Shown here in pieces: positions 19,277-27,354 of a stretch of DNA of 64,000 bases. This DNA is from Kribbella pratensis (lineage in GTDB: Bacteria > Actinomycetota > Actinomycetes > Propionibacteriales > Kribbellaceae): the NCBI RefSeq assembly GCF_004366075.1, contig NZ_SODU01000001.1, positions 3,043,607 through 3,107,606 of the forward strand, in the 5' to 3' direction. Below the pieces are notes generated by a model, which was not told the origin of the DNA, did no database searches, and saw only the letters and a program-made list of their open reading frames with translations. The position numbers and the translations under genes are program-made. Within the stretch, counting starts at the first letter, position 1; the number at the start of each line of letters is the position of its first letter.

Positions 19277-19476
19277 CCACGATCCAGATCACCAAAGGCA
19301 ACCCGACGCCCGAAGAGCTGGCCGCTCTGATCGCGGTGGTCGCCGCACGCGCCGCCGCCGTACCGGCTCCGGCTCCAGACCCGGACCGAGCCAGCAACTG
19401 GGCCACCTACTGGCGCAACACCCGCACCCCGTTCCACCCCGGCCCCGGCCAGTGGCGCGCGAGCGCTCATCCGTAA
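19273..19476 (+). CDS. accE: Acyl-CoA carboxylase epsilon subunit
   Basis: A 67-residue protein starting at GTG 19273, overlapping the beta-subunit stop. Small epsilon subunits are found only in Actinobacteria and bridge the alpha and beta subunits, raising activity. The hallmark pattern is present: [20 protein letters not shown] at the N-terminus and W...R...[13 protein letters not shown] at the end, with a proline/alanine linker between. Its small size and position straight after the beta subunit confirm the call. Confidence 0.92.
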   Translation: MTTIQITKGNPTPEELAALIAVVAARAAAVPAPAPDPDRASNWATYWRNTRTPFHPGPGQWRASAHP

Positions 19477-19487
19477 ACACTGGCGGT

Positions 19488-19847
19488 ATGGCTAAGTACG
19501 CGGTCAACCCCGAGGCGCTCGTCCACGCGCGGAAGCTGATCGACGCGCGGCAGTACGTGCTGGACAGCGACTGGGGTGAGGTGCAGCCGCGGGCCGACGA
19601 CCAGAACTCGTACCTGGACAAGCACGGCTGGCAGGAGTACGGCGCCTGGCACCTCGGGCTCACGGACGGCGCCGGCGAGGAGACCAAGGCGCGCTACGCG
19701 TTCGTACTCGGCGATTTCCGCCGGATCCACCGCACCGCGCTGATCGCTTCGGTCTATCGGGCCTCCGAATGGCGTCACAAGGCCATCGAGCTGGCCGCCC
19801 ATGACCTCCTTCAACTCCTCGACGAGAAGTCCGGCCTGACGGCTTAG
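19488..19847 (+). CDS. Conserved hypothetical protein, 119 residues
   Basis: A small acidic soluble protein with a W/Y/H-rich middle (DQNSYLDKHGWQEYGAWHLG) and a helical C-terminal third. I recognise the look of a conserved actinobacterial protein but not its function. The ATG at 19488 has an AACACT hexamer 6 bases before it and could be leaderless. The stop at 19845-19847 overlaps the stop of the convergent M16-like gene. It may share the transcript of accD-accE, from which it is separated by 11 bases, but the possible own promoter argues for independent control. Confidence 0.7.
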   Translation: MAKYAVNPEALVHARKLIDARQYVLDSDWGEVQPRADDQNSYLDKHGWQEYGAWHLGLTDGAGEETKARYAFVLGDFRRIHRTALIASVYRASEWRHKAIELAAHDLLQLLDEKSGLTA

Positions 19848-21310
19848 ACGTCGAGCTTCGGTTCGTCGTACCAGAGGTCTTGCGGGACTCGCTCGGACAG
19901 CTCGGTGAGTACATCTGTGGCGCCGCGGAACAGGTCGCGGTCGAGGGGGATGGCACAGCCGTTCAGGCCCAGCACGATCGTCGGTCCATCCTCAGATCGC
20001 ATCACGCCCGCGATCTCGTCCCAGCGGATCTGATGAATGCCGTCCGAATCACGCAGGACCAGCGCGTCGTCGGTGCGGACCCACAGCATCGAGCGGGCCT
20101 CCTTGACGAACGTCCGCGCAGTGAGCGGCGGCTTGAAGGTGCGGCCGGCCGGCAGTTCGGCGATCACCGGGCACGCGGACGCGAGCGTGAAACCGGCCTC
20201 GTGCCACACCTCCAGCGCATGCTCGTCGCCGTAGCCGATCGCGCCGGGCAAGGCGGTCTTGAGGACGGCGGCGATATCCGACGACTGCACCGCCGCCAGC
20301 CGCGCGGCGTCGACCGGAGCCAACTCGGGCTCGCCGACGATCCGGCTCATCGCGGTGCTGAAGGCACGCCGTACTTCGGGATCGTCGGAGACCAGGTTCT
20401 CCTCGGCGCGCGCGATCTGATGCGCCAGCTCGGACGGCGTCGGCCCGTTCTCCGCGAGGTCGGTCAGGGCCGCGACGACCGCACGGGACACCGCGTCCTC
20501 GCTGCCCTCGCGCGCCTCGGCGTACACGACCCAGTCGCTCGACCCGTTCTCCCCGGCGACGAGGTCGAGGCCGATCTCGTAGCTGTGCCCGCCGACGAAC
20601 CGGCACTTCTCCTCGATCCGCTGCCGCAGCGTAATGATCGCGAGCGTCGAGAGCCGTATGTCGTCGTCCGGCGGCAATGTCAGCAGTACGCCCGCCGCGG
20701 GGATGCCGTGCCCGACCACGACCGGCCCGTCGAAGGACCGCGTGGGCGGCAACACCCGTGCCGGTGCCGGACCGCTCGGCAACTCGAACTCCAGGCCGTC
20801 GGGAAGCGGACCGGTCACCTGCAGCACCGCGTTCGCCGGTACGAACCACTTCTTCGCGAACGAGCTCACGTGCTCCGGTGTCAGTCCGTCGTACCCCGCC
20901 CCTTCCAGCCAGGCGAGTCCGGGCCCGCGGGCGCCGTACCGGACGTTCAGGAGGAAGGCGACGACCGGATGCGCGACGTTGCCCTCCTCCGCGGTCAGCA
21001 CGCCCGCCTCGAGCGCGAGGCGGTCGGCCGGCGGCGCGGCGAGCGCGCGGCTCAGGCGGTTGAGGAACTCGCCCACGCGCGCCGCCGAACCCGAGGCGAC
21101 GAAGGTCGTCGTCAGCAGGTCGACCTCGGCGTTCATTTCGATCGGCAGGTCGCGGACGGTGTACATCACCAGGTGCTCGAGGGCGTGCGCGACCCCGATG
21201 GTGCGCAGGGTCTCGTCGCGACTGCCGACCGCGAAGGTCAAGGTGACGTCGGTGTGCCGCTGCGACCCGCGATGCCGCACGACCCGAACGCCGTTGATGT
21301 ACTCGTCCAC
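19844..21310 (-). CDS. M16 family zinc metallopeptidase-like protein
   Basis: A 488-residue protein with the inverted zinc motif HxxEH at residues 42-46 (HALEH), the mark of the pitrilysin/insulinase family, and a candidate third ligand in AEEGN near residue 108. It contains two M16-like halves; the second lacks the zinc motif, as usual. The last 90 residues form a PH-like beta domain (MLWVRTDDALVLRDSDGIHQ). The family cuts small peptides inside a closing chamber. No signal peptide is visible, so it should be cytoplasmic. It is the last gene of an operon-like group reading leftward from 25.7 kb. Confidence 0.8.
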   Translation of the reverse strand: MDEYINGVRVVRHRGSQRHTDVTLTFAVGSRDETLRTIGVAHALEHLVMYTVRDLPIEMNAEVDLLTTTFVASGSAARVGEFLNRLSRALAAPPADRLALEAGVLTAEEGNVAHPVVAFLLNVRYGARGPGLAWLEGAGYDGLTPEHVSSFAKKWFVPANAVLQVTGPLPDGLEFELPSGPAPARVLPPTRSFDGPVVVGHGIPAAGVLLTLPPDDDIRLSTLAIITLRQRIEEKCRFVGGHSYEIGLDLVAGENGSSDWVVYAEAREGSEDAVSRAVVAALTDLAENGPTPSELAHQIARAEENLVSDDPEVRRAFSTAMSRIVGEPELAPVDAARLAAVQSSDIAAVLKTALPGAIGYGDEHALEVWHEAGFTLASACPVIAELPAGRTFKPPLTARTFVKEARSMLWVRTDDALVLRDSDGIHQIRWDEIAGVMRSEDGPTIVLGLNGCAIPLDRDLFRGATDVLTELSERVPQDLWYDEPKLDV

Positions 21311-21355
21311 GGGCGAACCTTAGCCGTCAGGTCCGACGGAAGCGCGCCAGCGCCG

Positions 21356-22366
21356 TCAGCCTCGACCGGCGGGGCCTTCCTTGTCGTTGCCGAGGGCAGG
21401 TTTGGCCGGGTCGCCCAGCCTTTCGTGGTCCGGAGTGGGCCTGGATCCGACCGCGCCCGACGCGGGCGCGATGCCATGGTCCAACGTGAGACCGCCGAAA
21501 TCCGCCATCTGGGCGAAGAACTGCTCGCTGGTGCGGACCTTCTCGATCGCGCCGGCCGCGATCCGTTCGCCGCGCTGCATCCCGGCCGTCCGGGCTGTCG
21601 GTACGTCGGAAAGTCCCGCGAAGCCCGCGCCGACGACGCCGGCGAGCTCGCTCCGGAAGGCGGCCGCACGCTCCGGATCCCGCAACAGCTCAGGCAGCCG
21701 GGTCCGGCTGACAATCAACCCGGCCAGCGCGTCCGCCCGGCGGGAGGCCGACTCACGCGCGCCGGCCCGCAGTACGTCGATGGCGCGCAGCCCCTCGAAC
21801 TCGGCCGACAACTCGGCGGCGAACGTACCGGTCGCGATCGTCCAGCCGGGATAGGACGGCAACGCGGGCTCGGGGGCGGCTGCGACCGCACGCGCCAGCG
21901 GTACGGCCAGCTCGGCCGGCAGGACCCGGTCGATGATTCCGGGCATCTCCTGCTGCGTGAGCGCCTCGATGAAGCCCTCCTCGGCGGGATCCTGCTCGTC
22001 GCGGTCGTGGTCGCGGATCCGATCCGCGATCGTCCAGTCGGCCGGTGCGGTCAGGTGCCCGAGCTCGTGCGCGGCGGTCTTGATCGCGCGCCGGCATTCC
22101 TGCGCGAACTTCGGGTCGGACAGTGCGGCCGGACCTTCGGCGTACAGGCGTCGCAGTGGTTCCACCACCAGCGGACGGCTGAGCAGCAGCCGTCCGTCCT
22201 CGGTCGCCCGGCCCCGCACGGACCTCTCGAACTCGGGCGGAATGTAGTCGATCCGGCCGTTCCAGAGTGTCGCCTCGGCCTGGTGGCTGCGCATCACCTC
22301 GGCCGCGAGGCGATCCCACAGGCCGTCGAAGCCCGGAACCGCACTGGCCGGGTCGAAGCGCGTCAT
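21356..22366 (-). CDS. Hypothetical protein with HExxH metallopeptidase motif
   Basis: A 336-residue protein with HELGH at residues 100-104 inside a helix (KTAAHELGHLTAP) and a glutamate-rich helix about 26 residues later (EEGFIEAL) that could give the third zinc ligand, the gluzincin pattern. The C-terminal third is charged and low in hydrophobicity and may be disordered. I cannot assign it to a named family. Its stop and start overlap neighbours in an operon: it begins in ATGA with the upstream 131-residue gene and ends 45 bases before the M16-like gene. Confidence 0.65.
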   Translation of the reverse strand: MTRFDPASAVPGFDGLWDRLAAEVMRSHQAEATLWNGRIDYIPPEFERSVRGRATEDGRLLLSRPLVVEPLRRLYAEGPAALSDPKFAQECRRAIKTAAHELGHLTAPADWTIADRIRDHDRDEQDPAEEGFIEALTQQEMPGIIDRVLPAELAVPLARAVAAAPEPALPSYPGWTIATGTFAAELSAEFEGLRAIDVLRAGARESASRRADALAGLIVSRTRLPELLRDPERAAAFRSELAGVVGAGFAGLSDVPTARTAGMQRGERIAAGAIEKVRTSEQFFAQMADFGGLTLDHGIAPASGAVGSRPTPDHERLGDPAKPALGNDKEGPAGRG

Positions 22367-22758
22367 TGCCGTTCGATCCGCTCCAGCACTCCCAGGAGGG
22401 TCGCGTTCAGGTCCAGCGCGGCGTCCCGCTCGGCATCGGTCGGCGCCGCGGCCGCGATCCTGGTGACCTCGTCGATCCCGGCCTCGACGTGGGCGCGCTG
22501 CTCGGCCGGTGTGCCGGCGGGAACGCGCCTGGCCCGCAGCATCGCCTCGAACGCCAGGTCGACGGTCTCGCTGTGCGGCGCGGTGACTTCGAGCAGCATG
22601 CGCTCGGTGGCTTCCAGGTACCGCTGGGCCTTCGCCGGGTCGTCCTCCACCGTCGCCGCCAACTGCCGCAAGCGCTCCACGCCGGCCTTGAATGCCGGTA
22701 CGTCGTCCGCCGCACCAACGACCGTGGACCGCTCGGCGTAGAACTCGTCGAACCGCAT
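22363..22758 (-). CDS. Hypothetical helical protein, 131 residues
   Basis: A small, all-helical, cytoplasmic protein starting MRFDEFYAERSTVV. It is rich in Ala/Glu/Arg and has no recognisable motif; heptad-like spacing suggests helix bundles. The start ATG at 22758 is clear because the frame opens far upstream without sense similarity. Its end overlaps (ATGA) the start of the HELGH protein, so the two are probably translated together and may interact. It is 26 bases downstream of the Maf-methyltransferase gene. Confidence 0.65.
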   Translation of the reverse strand: MRFDEFYAERSTVVGAADDVPAFKAGVERLRQLAATVEDDPAKAQRYLEATERMLLEVTAPHSETVDLAFEAMLRARRVPAGTPAEQRAHVEAGIDEVTRIAAAAPTDAERDAALDLNATLLGVLERIERQ

Positions 22759-22784
22759 GGCAGACAGGATTTCACACCCAGGAA

Positions 22785-24005
22785 TCAAGTACGGCGGAAG
22801 CGCACCACCGGATAGATCGGGACCTCGTCCGTGTTGCGGGTGGGGCCAACGAAGCTTGTCGCGCCGTCGAGCACCAGGCCGTGCCGGGACGCGACGGCGA
22901 CCAGGTGGGCGAGGGCGTCCTGGGAGCGGGTGTCGTCGGGGCCGCGGCCGTCGGCGTAGCGGCCGGCGTCGGACTTCTCGGTGGTGGTGACGAAGACGCC
23001 GTCGGTGCGCAGGACCCGCGCGACCTCGGCGATCACCGGCTCGCTGTCGTCGAGCAGGTGCAGCAGCCAGACGGCGACGACCGCGTCGCACCGACGATCG
23101 GCCACCGGCAACCGCGTCGCATCCGCCGCCGCGACGTGACCGGGCAGCCGGACGTTCGCGCGGCGCAGCATCGCCGTGGACAGGTCGAAGCCGTGCACCA
23201 GGTTGCCGAGGGCAACCAGCTCCGCACCGACGATCCCGGTGCCCACCGCCAGCTCGAGCACCCGCTGCGCTCCGGCCGACGCACCGGCAGGCGCCGCAGG
23301 GCACCTGAGCAGGTCGTCGACGGCGCGCGCGGCCGCCGCGGCGCGGGCCGGTCCGCCACGGGTCTCGTCGTACGTCGACGCGACGGATTCGTCGTACCTG
23401 AAGGGTTTCTGGGACCTCCACAGCTCGGGCCAGCTGATGCCGACCTCGATCAGCATCCGGCGCAGCAACGGCAGCGAGAGTCCGACGACGTTGTGGTAGT
23501 CGCCCTCGATCGCCGTGACGAACGGGCCGCCGAGTCCGTCGACCGTGAACGAGCCCGCCACCACGAGCGGTTCGCCCGTCTCGACGTACGCGTCGATCTC
23601 CTCGTCGGTGAGGTCGGCGAACTGGACCTCCGTCGACGCCAGCTCCCGGATCTCCTGCTTGGAGGACGTGTCGAACAGGCAATGGCCGGTGTGCAGTACG
23701 CCGCGACGCCCGCGCATCATCCGCCAGCGCTCGCGGGCGACCTCGGGAGTGCCGGGCTTGCCGTACGCGACGCCGTCGAACTCCAGGACCGAGTCGCAGC
23801 CGAGGACGGTCGCGTGGTCGGTCAGGTTCGCGACCACCGCACGCGCCTTCAAGACGGCGAGCAGCCGGGCGAGCTCGCCGGGGTTCTCAGCGGTGACGTT
23901 GTCCTCGTCGACGCCCGAGACGATCACCTCCGGCTCGATCCCCGCCGCGCGCAGCGTCTTCAGTCGCGCCGGCGACGCCGACGCGAGGACGAACCGGGTG
24001 CTCAT
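22785..24005 (-). CDS. maf: Maf nucleotide pyrophosphatase fused to a SAM-dependent methyltransferase
   Basis: The N-terminal half (about residues 1-205) is a Maf/YhdE pyrophosphatase that removes non-canonical or modified nucleotides: the start MSTRFVLASASPARLKTL, the SGVDED loop, the GCDSVLEFDG segment and the GSFTVDGLGGPFV loop are typical. After a linker (about 205-240) comes a class I Rossmann methyltransferase with motif I VLELAVGTGIVGAEL, then DLSTAMLRRA and a DAVVAVWLLHLLDD strand. Both halves are intact in one open frame; total 406 residues against about 200 for Maf alone. The ATG at 24005 overlaps the stop of the DUF885 gene. Human ASMTL joins the same two domain types, but independent origins are likely. 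Confidence 0.9.
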   Translation of the reverse strand: MSTRFVLASASPARLKTLRAAGIEPEVIVSGVDEDNVTAENPGELARLLAVLKARAVVANLTDHATVLGCDSVLEFDGVAYGKPGTPEVARERWRMMRGRRGVLHTGHCLFDTSSKQEIRELASTEVQFADLTDEEIDAYVETGEPLVVAGSFTVDGLGGPFVTAIEGDYHNVVGLSLPLLRRMLIEVGISWPELWRSQKPFRYDESVASTYDETRGGPARAAAAARAVDDLLRCPAAPAGASAGAQRVLELAVGTGIVGAELVALGNLVHGFDLSTAMLRRANVRLPGHVAAADATRLPVADRRCDAVVAVWLLHLLDDSEPVIAEVARVLRTDGVFVTTTEKSDAGRYADGRGPDDTRSQDALAHLVAVASRHGLVLDGATSFVGPTRNTDEVPIYPVVRFRRT

Positions 24006-25693
24006 AGCTTCGCCAGCGCCCGGCGCAGCGGGTCGAGGCCGATCGACCCGAGGTTCAGCGCGTCGGAGTGGAACGCCCGCAGGTCGAACGCGGATCCCTT
24101 GCGCTGCTTGGCCTCTTCCCGCGCCTGCAGCCAGATCCGCTCGCCGACCTTGTACGCCGGCGCCTGGCCGGGCCATCCGAGATAGCGGTTCAGCTCGGCC
24201 CGCAGGAACTCGGTCTCCATCCGGCAGTGCGCCCGCAGGAACTCGAAGCCGAGGTCGGCGTTCCACCGCTCCCCCGGCCGCCAGCCGAACGGGTTGTCCC
24301 GCGGCACCTCCAGCTCCAGGTGCATGCCGATGTCAACGACCACCCGGGCCGCGCGGAACCCCTGCGCGTCCAGCATGCCGAACCGCGCGCCTGCGTCCTC
24401 GAGGTAGCCGAGCTCCTCCATCAGGCGTTCGGCGTACAGCGCCCAGCCTTCACCGTGGCCGGAGACCCAGCAGGCGATCCGCTGCCAGCGGTTCAGCAGG
24501 TCGGTGCGCAGCATCGTCTGCGCGCACTGGAGGTGATGTCCGGGCACGCCCTCGTGGTACACGGTCGTGACCTCGCGCCAGGTGGCGAACTTCTCGATAC
24601 CGTTCGGCACCGCCCACCACATCCGGCCCGGCCTGGTGGTCAGGTCCTCGCTCGGATTCGTGTAGTAGATCGAGCCGTCCGAGGTCGGTGCGATCATGCA
24701 CTCCAGCGTGCGGATCTCGTCCGGGATGTCGAAGTGCGTGCCGGCCAGCTCGGCGACGGCCGTGTCGGACAGCTGCTGCATCCAGTCCCGGAAGGCTTCC
24801 TTGCCGAGGATCGTCCGCGCCGGGTCGTTGTCCAGCAGCGCGGCGGTCGCCTCGATCCCGCGATCGCCGCCGTTCAGCCCGGCCGCGATGTCCTGCATGG
24901 CCGACTCGATCCGGGCCAGCTCCGTCCAGCCCCAGGCATACGTCTCCTCGAGGTCGATCGCGGCACCGAGGAAGCTGCGGGAGGCCAGCTCGTACACCTC
25001 CCGGCCGCAGGCGTCCCGCTCCGGCGCCCGCGGCGCGAGGTCGGCGGTCAACCACGATCCGAACTGGTCGAAGGCCTTCCGCGCCGCGGCGGCCGCGGCC
25101 TCGACGGTCGGCTTGACGGCACCCTCCGGCGCCTGCGCGGCGAGTCCCGCGAAGAAGTCGTCGCCCTCGGCACCGGTCCAGCTGGCGATCCGGCCGGCCA
25201 GGCCGGTCACCTGGCGCACCGCCGAGATCCGGCCCTGATCGGCCTGCTCGAGCAGCGTCTCGCGGTATCCGTCGAGCGCCGTACCGACCTGGTTCAGCCG
25301 GATGGCGACGATCTCCCAGTCCTGCTCGGTGTCGGTCGGCATCAGGTCGAACACCTGCCGCAAACCGGCCGGCACCGAGGCGATCGCATTCAGCTGGTGC
25401 TGCGGTACGCCGGCCTCGTGGCGCTCGACCTCCAGGCCGAGCCGCTCCACGAAGGCGTCCTTGGCGACCTCCTCCCGCGGACTCGCCGGCTCGATCGCAC
25501 CGGCTTCGGCAAGGGACCTCCTGGCGAGCTCCGTCCGCGCCTCGAATCCGGCCGGTGTGAAGTCCGGCAGCTCGTGGTCGTGGCCGGTGACGCCCATTTC
25601 GGTCGCCAGGATCGGGTCGAGCACGATCTCCTGCTCGAGGTGCCGCTCGGCGAGCTGATCGATCGGGCTGTTCGGGTTGGTGGCAGCAGTCAC
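24002..25693 (-). CDS. DUF885 family protein (putative zinc-dependent peptidase)
   Basis: A 563-residue cytoplasmic protein with the DUF885 core motif HEGVPGHHLQ at about residue 380, which matches the HExxxHH-type metal site, followed by a GHGEGWALYAERLM stretch that is also conserved in the family. DUF885 proteins are thought to be peptidases related to M32/M3 folds, without a firm substrate. I chose GTG at 25693 (VTAATNPN); the longer frame to 25807 runs into the divergent gene's promoter area. It is first in the leftward group DUF885, Maf-methyltransferase, 131-residue protein, HELGH protein, M16-like protein. Confidence 0.85.
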   Translation of the reverse strand: MTAATNPNSPIDQLAERHLEQEIVLDPILATEMGVTGHDHELPDFTPAGFEARTELARRSLAEAGAIEPASPREEVAKDAFVERLGLEVERHEAGVPQHQLNAIASVPAGLRQVFDLMPTDTEQDWEIVAIRLNQVGTALDGYRETLLEQADQGRISAVRQVTGLAGRIASWTGAEGDDFFAGLAAQAPEGAVKPTVEAAAAAARKAFDQFGSWLTADLAPRAPERDACGREVYELASRSFLGAAIDLEETYAWGWTELARIESAMQDIAAGLNGGDRGIEATAALLDNDPARTILGKEAFRDWMQQLSDTAVAELAGTHFDIPDEIRTLECMIAPTSDGSIYYTNPSEDLTTRPGRMWWAVPNGIEKFATWREVTTVYHEGVPGHHLQCAQTMLRTDLLNRWQRIACWVSGHGEGWALYAERLMEELGYLEDAGARFGMLDAQGFRAARVVVDIGMHLELEVPRDNPFGWRPGERWNADLGFEFLRAHCRMETEFLRAELNRYLGWPGQAPAYKVGERIWLQAREEAKQRKGSAFDLRAFHSDALNLGSIGLDPLRRALAKL

Positions 25694-25794
25694 CCGATCG
25701 ACCCTACCTGTCGAGGGCCTCCGGAGCTGACCTGTTTGTTGGCCGATACTGTGGCGGTCGCTGAATGCCAGCACGAGGGACGAGAGGAACGGCG

Positions 25795-27021
25795 TTGAGC
25801 CAGCCACCCTACGGGCCGCCCGGCCAGAACCCGCCGTACCAGCAGGGCCCGCCGCAGGGCCCGCCGCAGGGTCCTCCGCCGGGTCAGTACGGCGGTCCGC
25901 CCCAGGGACCTCCGCCCGGTCAGTACGGCGGCCCGCCGCAGCAGGGTCCCGGCTTCGGCTGGGGCCCGAGCTTCGGCCCGGGTGGTCCCGGCGTTCCCAG
26001 CATGGGCTGGCAGCAGCCGCGGAAGAAGTCGAAGGCGCCGTTGATCGCGATCCTGTCGATCGTCGTGGTGGCCGTCGTCGGCGGCGTGATCATCGGTCTG
26101 GTCCGGAAGGCCACCAACGACGTGACCACCCCGCCGGTGACGCCGAGCCGGTACACGCCCGAGCCGACCACGTCCCCGACCGAAGAGCCGACGGAAGAGC
26201 CGACCGAGGAGCCCTCCGAATCTCCGTCCGAGGAGCCGACGACCACGGAGCCCACTACCACCGAGACGTCGAGTACGCCGAACAAGCCGGCGGACACCAC
26301 GGTCGTGGCCAAGAACGCGCTCTACAAGGTCGGCCAGATGGCCACGGTCAACTGCAAGGAGCCCAAGGCCCGGCCGACCAACGCCCGGGGCGCGGCCGCC
26401 TACTGGGCCGCGATCAAGCCCTGCCTGGACAAGTCGTGGGCGCCGCTGGTCGCGAAGGCCGGCTACAAGTTCACCGCGCCGCGGATGACGTACTGGTCCG
26501 GGACCTCGATGTCGACGCCGTGCGGCGACGGTCCGGTCGCCGTACCGTTCTACTGCTCGGGCAACCACATGATGTACATGAAGGTCGACGTCTTCGTGAA
26601 GGCGTACAACGAGTACCCGGGTGATCCGATCGCCCAGGCGTACGCGCGGATGTGGTACAGCCGCTCCATCGCCCACGAGTACGGGCACAGCGTGCAGTTC
26701 ATGACCGGCATCCTGCAGGCGTCCAGCAACCTGCGCTACGAGCAGCCGGACTACGAGGGCCGGACGCGGATGACGCGGCGGATGGAGCTGCAGGCGAACT
26801 GCTTCGCCGGTGTCTTCCTGGCCGCGAACAAGCGCAGCTACCCGATCAACGGCAACCTGCTGTACGTCTGGAAGAAGTACGTCGTCACCGCGGGCGACAA
26901 GCCCGAAGAAGGCGACCACGGCAGTGTCGCCAGTCAGGCACGCTTCATGGGGAAGTCGTTCAACACGGCCAACCCGGCCAGTTGCAACACCTTCTCGGCG
27001 TCACCGGCCAACGTCAGCTGA
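25795..27021 (+). CDS. Neutral zinc metallopeptidase-like membrane protein
   Basis: A 408-residue type II-like membrane protein. The first 75 residues are proline/glycine/glutamine-rich with repeats such as GPPQGPPPGQYGG and no cysteine; a single membrane helix follows (about 80-103); then an acidic Thr/Glu/Pro stretch with repeated PTEE units; then a folded domain with HEYGH (HExxH) in RSIAHEYGHSVQF and a third-ligand glutamate in MELQANCFAGVFLA, the pattern of the neutral zinc metallopeptidase family. I place the start at TTG 25795 because GAGAGGAA precedes it; an ATG at 25765 is the alternative. It is divergent from the DUF885 group. Confidence 0.82.
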   Translation: MSQPPYGPPGQNPPYQQGPPQGPPQGPPPGQYGGPPQGPPPGQYGGPPQQGPGFGWGPSFGPGGPGVPSMGWQQPRKKSKAPLIAILSIVVVAVVGGVIIGLVRKATNDVTTPPVTPSRYTPEPTTSPTEEPTEEPTEEPSESPSEEPTTTEPTTTETSSTPNKPADTTVVAKNALYKVGQMATVNCKEPKARPTNARGAAAYWAAIKPCLDKSWAPLVAKAGYKFTAPRMTYWSGTSMSTPCGDGPVAVPFYCSGNHMMYMKVDVFVKAYNEYPGDPIAQAYARMWYSRSIAHEYGHSVQFMTGILQASSNLRYEQPDYEGRTRMTRRMELQANCFAGVFLAANKRSYPINGNLLYVWKKYVVTAGDKPEEGDHGSVASQARFMGKSFNTANPASCNTFSASPANVS

Positions 27022-27354
27022 CAGCTCCGACAGGCCTGGCGGCGCGACCTGCCGCCAGGAGTCGACGAGGATGTCGCGCAGTTCGTCGGCGTCCTCCAGT
27101 GCCTCGAGGCGGGCTCGAACCCAGTTCGAGCCCGCCTCGTGTTTGGGCACCCAGAACTTCTCCGGCTCCGCGGCGATCAGCTCCTCGCGCTCCAGCCGCG
27201 GGCACCGCACCGCGAACGACGTCTGGTCGTCCGGCACGGTGACGAACATCCGCCCGGCCACGTCGAACGTCGGGTGCCCCCACCGCCGCTTCTCCACCGT
27301 CTCCGGCAAAGACAACGCAATCCGTCGCACGTCCTCAGCGTCCAGCACGCTCAC
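27001..27354 (-). CDS. MmcQ/YjbR family DNA-binding-fold protein
   Basis: A 117-residue protein with the double-wing fold of the MmcQ/YjbR family: LSLPETVEKRRWGHPTFDVA, a basic TSFAVRCPRLERE strand, and the hallmark EPEKFWVPKHEAGSNWVRARL region (in parts) near the end. The role is unclear; some members are linked to DNA damage control. The start is GTG at 27354 (or 27348), overlapping the MFS stop by 4 bases. Its last 21 bases overlap antisense with the end of the zinc peptidase gene. It probably sits on the DHA2 exporter transcript. Confidence 0.85.
   Translation of the reverse strand: MSVLDAEDVRRIALSLPETVEKRRWGHPTFDVAGRMFVTVPDDQTSFAVRCPRLEREELIAAEPEKFWVPKHEAGSNWVRARLEALEDADELRDILVDSWRQVAPPGLSELSADVGR

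Noticed and set aside
24068..25798. 576-residue + strand open frame
   Set aside because: Shadow of the DUF885 gene on the opposite strand; biased composition and no motif.
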